From Planctomycetaceae bacterium (GTDB taxonomy: Bacteria; Planctomycetota; Planctomycetia; Pirellulales; Pirellulaceae): DNA of 64,000 nt. The notes under the pieces were generated by a model. The model was not told the origin of the DNA. It saw only the letters and a program-made list of their open reading frames with translations, and did not search any database. A program made the translations under genes and the position numbers. The stretch lies in the NCBI GenBank assembly GCA_020638995.1, contig JACKHM010000007.1, forward strand, positions 1 through 64,000, in the 5' to 3' direction. This document shows, one piece after another, positions 7,605-16,785 of the stretch; positions within the stretch are counted from its first letter, which is position 1, and the number at the start of each line of letters is the position of its first letter.

Positions 7605-8633
7605 ATGCATCACGATTGGGAAGTGGGTAGCTTGCGGCTACCGTTGTTGATCACGGGGCTCGCGGGCGTTGCCGGGTATAACGCTTTCCGTTACTTGTCG
7701 GCTAAATATCCGGGTCAGGTTATCGCAACTCGGCGAGTGGATAATTGGCCGCTGCGTGGAGATGGCATTATTGGCTGTGACGCCGACGATGGCGACCGAC
7801 TCGCACGCCTTTTTGATCAGTATCAGTTTCAGTCTGTGTTGAATTCAGAAGGTTCTTGCGCGCTGAAATCTTGCGAACTTGATCCACAAATGGCGCAGCG
7901 AGTGAACGTCGACAGCGTCGATAATCTACTCACGACAATCGAAGGCAGCGATGTGAGACTGGTGCATCTTTCTATCGATCTCGTTTTTTCGGGTCGTGGC
8001 GATGGGCAACATGTCGAAGAAGATCCAACCGATCCGGTCACGGTTTACGGCAAGACCATGGTCGCCGCAGAACAATTGATACTGACGCGTCGACCGCAGG
8101 CGTGTGTCCTGCGAATCTCACTACCGATGGGCGTCAGCTTTAATGGTCACGCCGGCGCCATAGATTGGATACAATCTCGGTTCAAAAAGTCTAAGCCCGC
8201 GACTTTGTACTACGACGAGATTCGATCGCCAACCTACACCGATTGCCTGAGCCTGCTGTTGGAAGACGTACTTCGACGTGACTTGGCGGGCTTGTATCAC
8301 GCGGGTGGCCCGCGACACCTCAGTCTGTATCAGATCGCTCAGGTGATTAACCGAGTCGGCGGTTATGATCCCAACTTGTTGATCGGGTGCTTTCGCCACG
8401 AAGCTGGCCCGCTGCCGCCCCGCGCAGGCAACGTCACGATGCAATCCGAGAAGTTGATCGAAGCGTTGGGGTACTCTCCTTTCACACCTTGGCCCTGGTT
8501 TGACGAACACTACCCAACCGACCAGGAATGGCACTACGGTGATGGCAGGTATCGATGTGGCAGCCCACAACTCTTGGAATCGGTTCTGTACCAGAACCCC
8601 AGTCGAAACGTGGTTGCCCGCAAATCGTTGTGA
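7605..8633 (+). CDS. RmlD-like extended SDR protein lacking catalytic residues
   Basis: This 342-residue protein has the fold of dTDP-4-dehydrorhamnose reductase (RmlD). The dinucleotide motif TGLAGVAG is near residue 17 and the active-site strand reads LSIDLVFSG (122-130), where RmlD has STDYVFDG. The catalytic YxxxK is YGKTM (148-152): Tyr148 is present but the lysine is a methionine and the strand threonine is Ile124. So NAD(P) may be bound while reductase activity is doubtful; MAT2B shows that such folds can serve as regulatory subunits. An earlier ATG at 7560 would overlap the DUF1559 gene. No other dTDP-rhamnose genes are nearby. Confidence 0.75.
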   Translation: MHHDWEVGSLRLPLLITGLAGVAGYNAFRYLSAKYPGQVIATRRVDNWPLRGDGIIGCDADDGDRLARLFDQYQFQSVLNSEGSCALKSCELDPQMAQRVNVDSVDNLLTTIEGSDVRLVHLSIDLVFSGRGDGQHVEEDPTDPVTVYGKTMVAAEQLILTRRPQACVLRISLPMGVSFNGHAGAIDWIQSRFKKSKPATLYYDEIRSPTYTDCLSLLLEDVLRRDLAGLYHAGGPRHLSLYQIAQVINRVGGYDPNLLIGCFRHEAGPLPPRAGNVTMQSEKLIEALGYSPFTPWPWFDEHYPTDQEWHYGDGRYRCGSPQLLESVLYQNPSRNVVARKSL

Positions 8634-8782
8634 CTTGCTTGGAGTTCCCCCAATCTGCGGATACACTCACTGCTGCTGAGGTCGGAAGACCGCAATCGCA
8701 TAACTTCCATAGCTCGTTGAGATTTTCCAATGTTATCGAGAAGTGTCAGCTTTGAGCGAGGAAGGCGCAGATCGCAATCCTG

Positions 8783-11311
8783 ATGGCAGTACTGAAGGCG
8801 ACTCGTGGGTTACCACCCGGAACGATCTGCGAACTCGGATCGGAAGCTTTAGTCGTCGGGCGCAATCCGAAGCTCTGCGATCTCGTCCTAGAGCACTTCG
8901 CCGTAAGCCGCGAGCACGCGCGAATAGAACTGGTGGATGAAGCCAGATATGTACAAGACCTTGGCAGCCGTAACGGTGTTCTTGTCAACGGCAAAGTCAT
9001 TAAGCCAGGACCGGATGGCCGGCAGCGTCTGTACTCCGGCGATCGCATCGAGATTGCAGCCTTCGAATTCATTTTCACCGAAGACCCCTCGACCGAAGAT
9101 CTTGTCGTGATGTCGGACGACACAGAGATCCCCAGCATACTCTCGACGCTGGATTGTTCCTCAGACAGCTCGCACTCTGATAGTCCCGTCGTGCAGCCTG
9201 ATAAATTGCAGACTCTGGTAGGAATTATCGAACACCTATCGCGCGAACTCGACCTGAATCGGGTGCTTCCAAAAGTCATATCGAGCCTCTTTCGTGCGTT
9301 TCCGCAAACGCAGACGGGTTGCGTCTTACTTCAAGATGAAACCGGCGCTTTAGCTCCGATGGCAGCACAAGTTTCTCGCGGAACTCAGACTCCAGCAGCC
9401 ATCTGTAGCAAGATCGCGGACGAAGTCGTACGAATGCGATCAGCAATTCTCGCGTCCGGCACGAACTCCGACTCAACTCCCAGTGCCGAATTTACAGCCG
9501 ATGACGCGCTACGACACTCGGTGATCTCAGCGCCTCTATTAAATGGCGATGATAAGGTCTCCGGAGTCTTGCAGTTGGAAACTGCCGCCGAAACCGATCA
9601 GTTTACTTACTCGGATTTGGAGCTGCTTTGCGCGGTCGCTCGCCATCTCGCCGTCGTGATTGAGAATTCCCGCCTGCATGATCTTGCTCTGCGCGAACAG
9701 CGATTTGAATTCGAAGCACGTTTTAGGAAACTCATCGAAGACTCGATTCAGGGGATTCTAATTCACCGGATGTTCAAGCCATTGTTCGTCAATGAGGCAT
9801 GGGCGGCGCTGCATGGTTATTCGACGAGTGAAGTCCTGGCAATGGAGAGCATTTTGCCTTTGATCGCTCCACACGAGCGCGAGCGAGCGAAGCAATTTGC
9901 AGAGGCGCGACTGCGAGGTGATGGCGTGCCGCCACGGTACGAAGCGCAGGATCTGCGGCGCGACGGCACAACGGTCTGGGTGGAGAAGTTCATCTCGGTG
10001 ATCGAGTGGGACGGTCAACCGGCCGTACAAACTTCCTTAATCGATCTCAGCCAGCGCAAGGAAGCCGAGGAAGCTTTACGCGAAGCCCATGATGAGATGG
10101 AGCGCCGTGTCCGCGAGCGCACAGCAGAACTTGCCACCGCAAATCGCCAGCTTCACGCAGAAATACTCGAACGTCGACAAGCCGAAGAGGAACTCGGCGA
10201 GTCCGAGTCGCTGTATCACTCGCTAGTGGACCATATCCCGCTATGCGTCGCCCGAATGGACTCAGTGGGAAAGTTCACTTTCGTAAACAACGCTCTCTGC
10301 AAATTGTTTCGCCTGCAGGCACACGACATAATCGGACGCACGGCCTACGACCTGTTCGGTACCGAAGCCGCCGCGTTGCACCGCGCGTTGGACGCGAAAG
10401 TCACCGACACTGGAGAACTTTCAGAGCTCTACGAAACGGTACGTTTGCCGAGTGGGCTCGAGTTCGACGTACACACGATCAGGACGCCGATCTACGATAG
10501 CGAAGAAGACGTCATCGGGACACAGCTGCTCTTCTGGGATATTACCGCACAAAAGAAAACCGAACAGGAGCGTAATCGATACGCAGAAGAATTGGAACGC
10601 AGCAACCGCGATCTCGAGCAATTCGCCTATAGCGTGTCGCATGACCTGCAGGCTCCATTGAGAACGATCTCCAGTTACTGCCAGCTATTGCAGCGACGTT
10701 ACGCCGGGCGATTCGATTCGGAGGCCGATGAATTCCTAGCGAGTTCGGTCGAAGGCGCGCGGCGAATGAAGCGTCTACTGGACGATCTTCTCACGTATTC
10801 ACGCGTCACGACTGATAAGCATCCGTTTGAAGAAACGGATTGCAATATGGTACTTGCCGAAGTCCGGAATAACCTTGAACTACAATTGCGAGAAACGGCG
10901 ACCGAGTTGACCAGTGACAAGCTGCCCGTCATGCTTTGCAACCGTACGCAGATGATGCAGCTTTTTCAGAACCTCGTGGGAAACGCAATCGCCTATCGAA
11001 GCGATCGACCACCAAAGATCCACATTGGTGTTCGAGAGTGTGAATCGGAATGGGAGTTCTGCGTCAAAGATAACGGTGTGGGAGTTGAAGAACGTCAATT
11101 TGAACGCATCTTCCTCGTTTTCCAGCGTTTATTCGCCGAGCACGAACGACCGGGGTCGGGAGTCGGGTTGTCGATCTGCAGGCGAATCGTCGAACGTCAT
11201 CAGGGCCGAATTTGGATAAAATCGGAACTCGGCAAGGGAAGTGAGTTTTACTTCACCATTTCGAAGAGGCCCGTTCAAGGTCAGATTGCCAACCCCAGTG
11301 GGTCGCCTTAA
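8783..11311 (+). CDS. FHA-GAF-PAS-PAS sensor histidine kinase
   Basis: This is an 842-residue soluble histidine kinase with no membrane segment. An FHA domain at about 14-95 has the phosphothreonine-pocket residues GRN, SREHARI and LGSRNG. A GAF domain spans about 140-300 and two PAS domains span about 315-430 and 480-595, joined by a coiled coil. The HisKA H-box is SVSHDLQAPLRT with the phospho-acceptor His620. The HATPase has NLVGNAIAYRS, DNGVGV and a GSGVGLSIC ATP lid. The FHA domain suggests docking to a Ser/Thr-kinase substrate, linking two phosphorylation systems. No receiver domain or adjacent response regulator is present. It overlaps the convergent NUDIX gene by 4 bp. Confidence 0.9.
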   Translation: MAVLKATRGLPPGTICELGSEALVVGRNPKLCDLVLEHFAVSREHARIELVDEARYVQDLGSRNGVLVNGKVIKPGPDGRQRLYSGDRIEIAAFEFIFTEDPSTEDLVVMSDDTEIPSILSTLDCSSDSSHSDSPVVQPDKLQTLVGIIEHLSRELDLNRVLPKVISSLFRAFPQTQTGCVLLQDETGALAPMAAQVSRGTQTPAAICSKIADEVVRMRSAILASGTNSDSTPSAEFTADDALRHSVISAPLLNGDDKVSGVLQLETAAETDQFTYSDLELLCAVARHLAVVIENSRLHDLALREQRFEFEARFRKLIEDSIQGILIHRMFKPLFVNEAWAALHGYSTSEVLAMESILPLIAPHERERAKQFAEARLRGDGVPPRYEAQDLRRDGTTVWVEKFISVIEWDGQPAVQTSLIDLSQRKEAEEALREAHDEMERRVRERTAELATANRQLHAEILERRQAEEELGESESLYHSLVDHIPLCVARMDSVGKFTFVNNALCKLFRLQAHDIIGRTAYDLFGTEAAALHRALDAKVTDTGELSELYETVRLPSGLEFDVHTIRTPIYDSEEDVIGTQLLFWDITAQKKTEQERNRYAEELERSNRDLEQFAYSVSHDLQAPLRTISSYCQLLQRRYAGRFDSEADEFLASSVEGARRMKRLLDDLLTYSRVTTDKHPFEETDCNMVLAEVRNNLELQLRETATELTSDKLPVMLCNRTQMMQLFQNLVGNAIAYRSDRPPKIHIGVRECESEWEFCVKDNGVGVEERQFERIFLVFQRLFAEHERPGSGVGLSICRRIVERHQGRIWIKSELGKGSEFYFTISKRPVQGQIANPSGSP

Positions 11312-11829
11312 GAATTACGTGACCGAATGCGGTCATAGAGCAGCAGACCGCTGATCGTTTTAGCGTCTTGAATTCTTCGTGATTCCACAAGTTCGATCGC
11401 TTCTTGCCAGGGCACGATCAAGTTCTCAATTTCTTCGCCCGCTTCCCGAGCGGCCCCCACTTCCTTCAAGTCAGTTGCCAGAAAGAGATGCATCTTCTCG
11501 TCAAGGATCCCTGGTGACAGATAGAACTGGTGCAACTCTTGCATAGCCCCAGCTTCGTACCCCGTTTCTTCGACAAGTTCGCGATGGGCTGCTTGGTCAG
11601 CTGGCTCTGGCGGTTCAAGCGTGCCAGCGGGCAATTCGATCAGCGTCTGATTCACTGAAACGCGGAAATTGCGAATCAGACATACATGATCGTCGTCGAT
11701 CATTGGCACAATTGTCACTGCGCCGGGATGTCGAACTACTGCACGCGTCCGAATGCTGCCATCTGCCAAAGGACGATCGACCTCTACCACATAGAATCGA
11801 CTGGTTACTAGCAGCGGTTCAGAGGGCAC
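11308..11829 (-). CDS. NUDIX hydrolase, ADP-ribose pyrophosphatase-like
   Basis: A complete NUDIX box lies at about residues 69-91: G-x5-E-x7-REL-x-EE-x-G, with RELVEETGY readable. The upstream ELPAGTLEPPE and overall length (173 aa) fit ADP-ribose/ADP-sugar pyrophosphatases, which hydrolyse ADP-ribose to AMP and ribose 5-phosphate using Mg2+. The exact substrate cannot be read from sequence. The start codon is GTG at 11829. It lies 25 bp downstream of the beta-barrel gene on the same strand and may be co-transcribed with it. Confidence 0.87.
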   Translation of the reverse strand: MPSEPLLVTSRFYVVEVDRPLADGSIRTRAVVRHPGAVTIVPMIDDDHVCLIRNFRVSVNQTLIELPAGTLEPPEPADQAAHRELVEETGYEAGAMQELHQFYLSPGILDEKMHLFLATDLKEVGAAREAGEEIENLIVPWQEAIELVESRRIQDAKTISGLLLYDRIRSRNS

Positions 11830-11854
11830 GACACGGCTCCGAAAATCTAGGTGG

Positions 11855-12958
11855 TTAGTAGGTCAAGCCCGCACGGACAAGTGCCGTGTTGTCGGCGTTG
11901 ATATCGGGAAGGGCCGAGTTGAATTTCGCCGTTCGGGAGAAGACATAGCCTACTTCGATACGATACCCCGCCCCGCCGTTGAATTTGCGTTCCAGTCCAA
12001 GTAGGACTCGGTAGTCGAGCAGGGTCACGATATCTGCCACGCCACCTTGATCGTAGGCGAAGCTGTTGCCCCCAAATTCAGCACCCAGATAAACCCAGTC
12101 CTCGTAGCCGGGACCAACGTCGATTCGATGGGAAAATCGAGGTCGTGGGAAGATTAACTCGTAGTGCTGGTCAACGCTTGGATCCCATATGAATCCACCC
12201 GCTGGCAGCACTTTCACATTATGGCGGTTGAGGTAAAGAACGCCGAAGACCATCTGCAACTTGCCGGGTACCCAGTCGTAACGCGCAAGAGCTTTTCCCG
12301 TAAAGCGAAATGCATCGCTCGTACTGACCTCGAAATCTGTATACATCGATGGTGCGACTCCGATAATCGCTGTCCAGCGATCATTGAGTCGCGGCACCCA
12401 CAGGAAATCTACATAAGCTTCGTATAGCCTTGGTGGCAGTGAAGGTGCAATCGGGCCGTCTAGATATCGAACATTGAACGTGGGCGTAATCAATAGCGGC
12501 CACTCGCGCTTCGGCAAGGGCACCGCCACTGTGAGCGAAGCATCCAATTCATTCACCCCAAAACTGTTTGCACTGCCACGATCGATAAAGGCTCCCGTAA
12601 AACATGCCTTCTGAAAAAATCCATCCTTAAACTCGGTCACGCGACCGATTGTGCCAGGGACGTCCTCAATCGAAAACTGTTGCGGATCCGCGTAGTCCAC
12701 AAAGGTCTCCGCAGGTGCCGGCAAAAGTTCAGGTATCTGCGCAGAGGGCGATGGAAGCCGAGACAACTGCGAATCAAATCCATCCGCAAGCGGCAAGAAG
12801 TAGTTCGCGGTAGGATCGGGTCCCTGGTACATGATGGGAATATGTTCAAAGCCGGTCGCAGAAGGAAGTTCCTGCGCTTTACCGGCCGCGCTCTGCAGCA
12901 GAATCACAACTGCGGTAATTAGTCGCCAATTCACCGAATTTTCGGCAGTTGTGGCCAT
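11855..12958 (-). CDS. Predicted outer-membrane beta-barrel protein (DUF6268-like), copy 2
   Basis: From the ATG at 12958 this is 367 residues: a hydrophobic signal (WRLITAVVILLQSAAGKAQ), a proline-rich linker, then a domain of alternating amphipathic strands. Shared landmarks with the upstream gene are the LPAGGFIWDPS motif, P-R-F spacing, and an end in VRAGLTY that has the C-terminal aromatic typical of outer-membrane proteins. The family resembles planctomycete DUF6268-type barrels; I assign it by pattern only. It is a tandem paralogue of the next gene upstream, separated by 25 bp. Function is unknown. Confidence 0.7.
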   Translation of the reverse strand: MATTAENSVNWRLITAVVILLQSAAGKAQELPSATGFEHIPIMYQGPDPTANYFLPLADGFDSQLSRLPSPSAQIPELLPAPAETFVDYADPQQFSIEDVPGTIGRVTEFKDGFFQKACFTGAFIDRGSANSFGVNELDASLTVAVPLPKREWPLLITPTFNVRYLDGPIAPSLPPRLYEAYVDFLWVPRLNDRWTAIIGVAPSMYTDFEVSTSDAFRFTGKALARYDWVPGKLQMVFGVLYLNRHNVKVLPAGGFIWDPSVDQHYELIFPRPRFSHRIDVGPGYEDWVYLGAEFGGNSFAYDQGGVADIVTLLDYRVLLGLERKFNGGAGYRIEVGYVFSRTAKFNSALPDINADNTALVRAGLTY

Positions 12959-12983
12959 AGGCACTTTTGCGTCTAGTGAGACA

Positions 12984-14447
12984 CTAGTACGTCACACCTC
13001 CGCGCACCATGACAGAACTGTCCAGACTCCGCTTGGTGAATGGTCCGGATGCAAATACGAGCTCGCGGTTAAAAACATAGGCGGCTTCGACGAAGCCGCG
13101 AACGCCGGTTTGGCAAGTCCATTCAAATCCGCCGCCGACTCGGTAATCATTTAGATCAACCCGCCGGTCACCGCCGGCCGGCACCGACTTTGTCGCTCCG
13201 AGCGGTACTAGAGGGTTCATTAGGACGACAATGCTTCGGTCGATCGTCCACGATCCGCCGCCAATTTCTCCGTTCACATACCACCAAACGTCTGTATTGC
13301 CAAACGTCGTCAAGTACTGCGCGAGCTTCGGCTTGGGAAAGTAAATATCGAACCGTGTCTGAGGGTTGGGTCGCCACAGGATGCCGCCTGCCGGCAATAA
13401 CTTTAGATCGAGTCGATCCAAGTAGGTGACACCGCCCTTCAAAGCAACAGTTGGCGTTAAACCCAAGACCAACAGGCCGGTTCCCTGAAAACGCACGCTG
13501 TCCTGAGTGACCGTATCGAAGTCTGAGTAGACACCGACACTGAAGTCAATGTCGCCTCCGAATTGCGGCGTGATCATCGGTTTCCAGCCAAAGTCCAAGT
13601 AGGTGCTGTACACCTTTGGAGGAAGTTCGGTTGGAAAGGAGCCTGCCGGCGCGGTCAGCGGAGTAAGTGGGTTACCCGCGGGAGTTGGGACTGTCGGGAG
13701 CGGATCCGTCGTCGGACCATCCCACACTTGGAAAATGAATCCTGGCGAGACTTGCAGAGGTTGCCCGCTGTAGAAGAAGTTCGGGAAGTTAACCGTCGTC
13801 GCAAGTTCGATGTCATTGGTCGACATTTTGACGGGCGAATCCCCGCCACTGACCCACGTATACGTCATACGCACATCTTGAAACAGGCGGAGATATTGGC
13901 CGGTCTGAGGCTGTGGCAAATACCAGTTCGGTAAGTTGATTCCGTTCGGAAACAGCACGGGAGGCTGCTGAGGATAGGCACCAGGAGTATACGTTGGACT
14001 CGGCACCTGGTAACCCTGCGGCCCGATGGTTTGAGGATACTGGGCCTGTGGATACTGGGCCTGCGGATAGACTGGCTGAACGACACTTCCCTGGCTGCTC
14101 GGTGTCTGCCAGAAGGGCGCTGTTGTCGCGCTCGAGCTCGGGGAACTCGCAGAGGGGGGCAGCAGAGAGGGTGGCTGGGAAGCGGCATTCGGATTCGTCG
14201 AGTAGGGATCGAATCGCGGTGGCCCGAGTGTTGTAGAAGGGGTTTGGACGAGTTGCGAGTTGGGTTGTGGTACCGGTGCAAGTGGGTTACCGGTTACTGA
14301 TCCTTGATGCTGATAAAAGGTTTCGGTAACCGTACTCTCAGGAATAGGAATTCGCTGAGCGCGTACAGCATCAGTCGCTAGCACGACGAGCGCGATCGAG
14401 CAACCTAAGCCACACAGCAAATTCCGCACGTTTTGCCTCAAGCGCAA
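12984..14447 (-). CDS. Predicted outer-membrane beta-barrel protein (DUF6268-like), copy 1, with Pro/Gln-rich linker
   Basis: This 487-residue secreted protein starts at TTG 14447 or a nearby TTG. A signal peptide is followed by about 130 residues rich in Pro, Gln, Ser and Tyr, including short repeats of the type YPQAQ. A beta-strand domain then has LPAGGILWRPN, YFPKPKLAQ and a terminal VRGGVTY. The same landmarks occur in the downstream gene, so the two are tandem duplicates that diverged mainly in the linker. The linker may cross the cell wall or bind a partner. No specific function is known. Confidence 0.7.
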   Translation of the reverse strand: MRLRQNVRNLLCGLGCSIALVVLATDAVRAQRIPIPESTVTETFYQHQGSVTGNPLAPVPQPNSQLVQTPSTTLGPPRFDPYSTNPNAASQPPSLLPPSASSPSSSATTAPFWQTPSSQGSVVQPVYPQAQYPQAQYPQTIGPQGYQVPSPTYTPGAYPQQPPVLFPNGINLPNWYLPQPQTGQYLRLFQDVRMTYTWVSGGDSPVKMSTNDIELATTVNFPNFFYSGQPLQVSPGFIFQVWDGPTTDPLPTVPTPAGNPLTPLTAPAGSFPTELPPKVYSTYLDFGWKPMITPQFGGDIDFSVGVYSDFDTVTQDSVRFQGTGLLVLGLTPTVALKGGVTYLDRLDLKLLPAGGILWRPNPQTRFDIYFPKPKLAQYLTTFGNTDVWWYVNGEIGGGSWTIDRSIVVLMNPLVPLGATKSVPAGGDRRVDLNDYRVGGGFEWTCQTGVRGFVEAAYVFNRELVFASGPFTKRSLDSSVMVRGGVTY

Positions 14448-14650
14448 TATAGTCGATTGACGATAAGAGGAGATTCCTTGAAGGGGCGGTGTAATTAGCA
14501 GAGATCACGCGATAAAGTCAAGGTCGCTCTTTTCAAGAAATCAGTTCATCTGGCGTTCGCCGATAACGTCCCCGCGATAACCGCGTCAAGCTTGCAGATC
14601 GCCATCGATGGTGACTGTTCTCGATGGTTGACTTCACGTAAGCTCAAGGC

Positions 14651-15787
14651 ATGAGACAGATTTACCTTGACTATAACGCCACGACGCCGATTGCTCCGAG
14701 TGTCCAAGAAGCGATGCTTCCGTTTTTAGCGGAGCATTACGGTAATCCTTCGAGCAACCATGCGTTAGGCCGCGCTTGCCACGAAGCGATTGAAGACTCT
14801 CGTGAACGTGTTGCTTCTCTGCTGGGGGCCGACCGCGACGAAATCTTGTTTACCGGTGGTGGGACGGAGAGCAACAACCTTGCGATCAAAGGCGTCATGC
14901 TGGCACGTGCGCCGGTGTTCGACGGTCACCTCATCATTTCGGCCCTCGAACATCCTGCGGTTGCCGAGCCCGCCAGGTATATCGAGAAGCTAGGATGTCG
15001 CGTCAGTGTCGTGGGCTGCGACGCCGATGGCGTCGTCAAGCCGGACGCTATCGCTGCGCTGCTCAGGCCGGATACGAAGTTGGTCAGCATTATGCATGCG
15101 AATAACGAAATCGGAACCGTTCAACCATTGAAAGCCATTTCCGAAGTTTGCCGCTCGAAAAACGTCCTATTTCATACCGACGCGGCGCAATCGATTGGTA
15201 AGATTCGCACCTACGTCGAGGAACTGGGTGTCGACATGTTGACGATTGCCGGGCATAAACTGTACGCACCCAAGGGTGTTGGTGCATTATATGTGCGTCA
15301 GGGCGTCGCACTGGAGCCTTATACGCACGGGGCTGCACACGAAGGAGGCTTGCGGCCGGGGACCGAGAATACCGCCTTCATCGTCGCGCTCGGACATGCT
15401 TGCTTTCTCGCGGGAAAGGCCGTTGAGGATGCGAGCGACCGAATGGCGGATCTACGAGATCGATTGGCAATGAAGCTGCGTGACGCCATCGGAAGCGAAT
15501 TGACCATAAATGGAGCGAGGGCCGAACGATTGCCCAACACATTGAGTGTGAATTTCCCCGACGTCAGTGGCGGCGAGTTGCTCGCGCGAACACCAGAAAT
15601 CGCTGCATCGACTGGATCGGCGTGCCACGCGGGTTTGACGAAATTGTCACCGACGTTGGCAGCCATTCGATTGGCTCCCGATCGAGCTCGAGGCACGGTT
15701 CGATTGAGCGTCGGTTGGTACACCTCCGAAGAAGATATTGACCGCGCCGCGGAGTTACTCATCGGCGCATGGGAAAGCTTGAGGTAG
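14651..15787 (+). CDS. Cysteine desulfurase (NifS/IscS class V aminotransferase)
   Basis: This 378-residue PLP enzyme takes sulfur from cysteine for Fe-S clusters, thio-tRNA or cofactors. It has IYLDYNATTP at the N-terminus, GNPSSNH, TGGGTESNN, and HTDAAQSIGK. The PLP lysine is Lys203 in TIAGHKLYAPKG. The persulfide cysteine is Cys325 in STGSACHAG, with group-I-like spacing. An AAGG sequence precedes the ATG. No IscU or IscA gene is adjacent, but an Nfu scaffold is encoded about 45 kb away in this window. The next gene begins inside its 3' end. Confidence 0.93.
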   Translation: MRQIYLDYNATTPIAPSVQEAMLPFLAEHYGNPSSNHALGRACHEAIEDSRERVASLLGADRDEILFTGGGTESNNLAIKGVMLARAPVFDGHLIISALEHPAVAEPARYIEKLGCRVSVVGCDADGVVKPDAIAALLRPDTKLVSIMHANNEIGTVQPLKAISEVCRSKNVLFHTDAAQSIGKIRTYVEELGVDMLTIAGHKLYAPKGVGALYVRQGVALEPYTHGAAHEGGLRPGTENTAFIVALGHACFLAGKAVEDASDRMADLRDRLAMKLRDAIGSELTINGARAERLPNTLSVNFPDVSGGELLARTPEIAASTGSACHAGLTKLSPTLAAIRLAPDRARGTVRLSVGWYTSEEDIDRAAELLIGAWESLR

Positions 15788-16674
15788 ACGTGGCTGATTC
15801 GAAACGCCAATCGACCGGAGTCCCCGGTCTTGATGAAATGCTAGGCGGTGGCTTGCTCCCCGGCACTTTAACAGTTGTCGTCGGGTCGACCGGGATCGGA
15901 AAAACGCAACTCGGCCTGCAATACGCCCATGCAGGTCAGTCCGACGAGTCTCGGCGTGGAGTTGTGTTCGATGTTGCCGCGCGAGGTGACTCGCAGAATC
16001 ATGCCGAATACGCTCGAAGGATGTTCGGTTGGCCGCTGATATCCGTTCCCAGTGAGCGGCATCCCGAGCTGGAAGGATTCTTCGAACGTAGTTCGCACGG
16101 AGACTACTTACACGTGTTCGACTATCGCGGGCAACGTGTAACGAAGCATGACCTCGATTGGGACGAATGGCGTAGCTGGCAAATTGAACTTAACGCCAAG
16201 TTGCGTGCAGCGATCGCTTTTCTTTACGGCAACTTCGTCTCAGGCACACGCCGGATCGTCATTGATGGCATCGAGCCGACGGATCGCCCTCAGGAGTCCA
16301 TTCAATTGAACCTATGCGAGTATGTCTACCATCAGGTGTTGCGGAAGGACCCAGAATGGGTGGCTCGCGACTTATTTCGCGAACGATATCGCGTTCATGC
16401 CGATGCTGCAGCAAAGGCCATTTATGATACTGCCGGGATCGGTTGCTTGATGTTATACACGTCTCACGAGTCGATGCTCGACGACTTGATTGCAAGACAC
16501 CTCGACGAAGGGGATGCAATCTCGAATGCAAACACCTTGATTTACATGGGCAAGATCCGAGATGGCAATCGCATCGGTCGCGGTCTGTACGTTGCAAAGC
16601 ACCGAGGAAGCGTCTGTTCTGACGAAATCGTCCCTTATCAGATTGATGATCGGGGCGTATCGACACTGTACTGA
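15769..16674 (+). CDS. RecA/KaiC/RAD55-superfamily ATPase
   Basis: This 301-residue protein begins with the KaiC-like signature TGVPGLDEMLGGGLLPGT, followed by a Walker A motif GSTGIGKT and a hydrophobic strand ending in IVIDGIEP in the Walker B position. It is a single-domain member and lacks the KaiC duplication. It starts at ATG 15769 inside the cysteine desulfurase gene (19-bp overlap), or at an in-frame GTG at 15790 three bases after that gene's stop. Either way it is translationally coupled. Its role is unknown; coupling to a desulfurase hints at thiolation or Fe-S delivery, but that is inference. Confidence 0.75.
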   Translation: MGKLEVDVADSKRQSTGVPGLDEMLGGGLLPGTLTVVVGSTGIGKTQLGLQYAHAGQSDESRRGVVFDVAARGDSQNHAEYARRMFGWPLISVPSERHPELEGFFERSSHGDYLHVFDYRGQRVTKHDLDWDEWRSWQIELNAKLRAAIAFLYGNFVSGTRRIVIDGIEPTDRPQESIQLNLCEYVYHQVLRKDPEWVARDLFRERYRVHADAAAKAIYDTAGIGCLMLYTSHESMLDDLIARHLDEGDAISNANTLIYMGKIRDGNRIGRGLYVAKHRGSVCSDEIVPYQIDDRGVSTLY

Positions 16675-16785
16675 TAGTGTCGTCAAACTTCTGGCAACCG
16701 TCTGGCCTTGTCGAGTTTGGTGCCGTTCGCTCTGATGACGGTTGACTAGCCTCACCGAAACCGCCCGCCGGATGGAAAGGATTTC

